A stretch of 64,000 nt of DNA from DATMXT01 sp035560415 (GTDB lineage Bacteria; Bacillota; Clostridia; Oscillospirales; Feifaniaceae). The number at the start of each line of letters is the position of its first letter. The first letter of the stretch is position 1. The translations under genes and the position numbers were made by a program. The notes beneath the pieces are model-generated. The model saw only the letters and a list, made by a program, of their open reading frames with translations, made no database searches and was not told where the DNA came from. The stretch covers positions 1 through 64,000 of the forward strand of contig DATMZG010000089.1 of the NCBI GenBank assembly GCA_035560415.1, given 5' to 3'. Below are positions 63,711 through 64,000 of the stretch, piece by piece.

Positions 63711-64000
63711 TTATCCAATCATGATGCGGGTCTCCGGGTAGTGCACCGCCTCAATGTCGCTGCGCATGCGCGCCGTGAGTGAGATGGTGACCGTGAGAAT
63801 GCCCACCCGCCCGAAAAACATGAGCAAAATGATATAGACGCGGCTGGCCTCCGAGAGCATCGGCGTCAGTCCCATTGTGAGGCCGACGGTGCCAAATGCC
63901 GAGAAGCACTCGAAAAGGGCTTCCTGCATGCCGACATGCTGTGAGGCCGTAAGCAGCATGCCGCCGCCCACCGTCAGCCCGAAGGCGATTAAGAAAATGG
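63711..64000 (-). CDS. potassium channel subunit KtrB/TrkH (C-terminal part, cut by window edge)
   Basis: The last 96 codons of a membrane protein that continues beyond the right edge. The visible part ends a TrkH/KtrB-type channel: the fourth pore-loop region ECFSAFGTVGLTMGLTP with the selectivity Gly-Thr-Val-Gly, then a helix with LLMFFGRVGILTVTISL. The basic/polar tail ends TRIMIG. The stop lies 12 bases before ktrA, forming the usual ktrB-ktrA pair. Confidence 0.93.
   Translation of the reverse strand, partial: IFLIAFGLTVGGGMLLTASQHVGMQEALFECFSAFGTVGLTMGLTPMLSEASRVYIILLMFFGRVGILTVTISLTARMRSDIEAVHYPETRIMIG

Overview
The window is a stretch of core chromosome from a GC-rich, endospore-forming, low-GC-lineage-derived Firmicute, most likely class Clostridia (Oscillospiraceae/Ruminococcaceae-like; this placement is inferred from gene content, since no rRNA gene is present). 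The evidence is a complete spoIIAA-spoIIAB-sigF operon, a T-box in front of valS, a CIRCE element in front of clpB, a single-chain clostridial PurL, a CD1247-type protein beside efp, and an ECF vitamin-transporter module next to truA. I see no rRNA, tRNA, CRISPR array, insertion sequence, integrase or phage gene. Coding density is very high, and many genes overlap by 4 bases (ATGA or GTGA).

Layout. 1-13.7 kb, all minus strand: pcrA, a SAM methyltransferase, ecfA1-ecfA2-ecfT, truA and a DUF5711 protein; before these (to the right) the sporulation operon spoIIAA-spoIIAB-sigF, then folC and a T-box-controlled valS. 13.7-23.7 kb: purine synthesis, with purL on minus and a short rubredoxin plus purM-purN-purH-purD and an MFS carrier on plus. 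23.7-28.4 kb, minus: a response regulator and histidine kinase, followed by a DUF401 permease and a MalY/PatB C-S lyase-like enzyme. 28.5-36.3 kb: an amidohydrolase (plus), then on minus an N-domain-less clpB behind a CIRCE operator, a two-gene AAA ATPase plus DUF4435/TOPRIM cassette that resembles the PARIS anti-phage system, and a three-domain MalY/PatB-peroxiredoxin fusion. 36.4-43.6 kb: a CD1247-like protein, efp, an M24 peptidase, endonuclease IV, yqeG, a GntR regulator (plus), the DUF6323/DUF6179 pair with an EamA carrier, rpsU (58 codons) and an unknown protein. 43.6-64 kb, minus: a housekeeping block of leuS, rsfS, an LCP cell-wall ligase, yqeK, nadD, yhbY, rdgB, ftsY, smc, a radical SAM protein, rnc, acpP, plsX, trmFO, topA, dprA, a SpoU methyltransferase, ktrA and the 3' end of ktrB/trkH, which runs off the right edge.

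How the genes work together. The pur genes cover the FGAR to IMP steps plus GAR synthesis. plsX and acpP open phospholipid and fatty acid synthesis. rnc, smc and ftsY form the classic Firmicute cluster. ecfA1/A2/T give the shared energising module of group II ECF transporters, whose S components are elsewhere. The most interesting accessory item is the PARIS-like pair at 31.7-34.2 kb, which has its own promoter and sits directly upstream of the CIRCE-clpB unit. Other notable points are an apparent CUG start codon for smc, the MalY/PatB-peroxiredoxin fusion, and a promoter-in-hairpin arrangement in front of the DUF401 permease.
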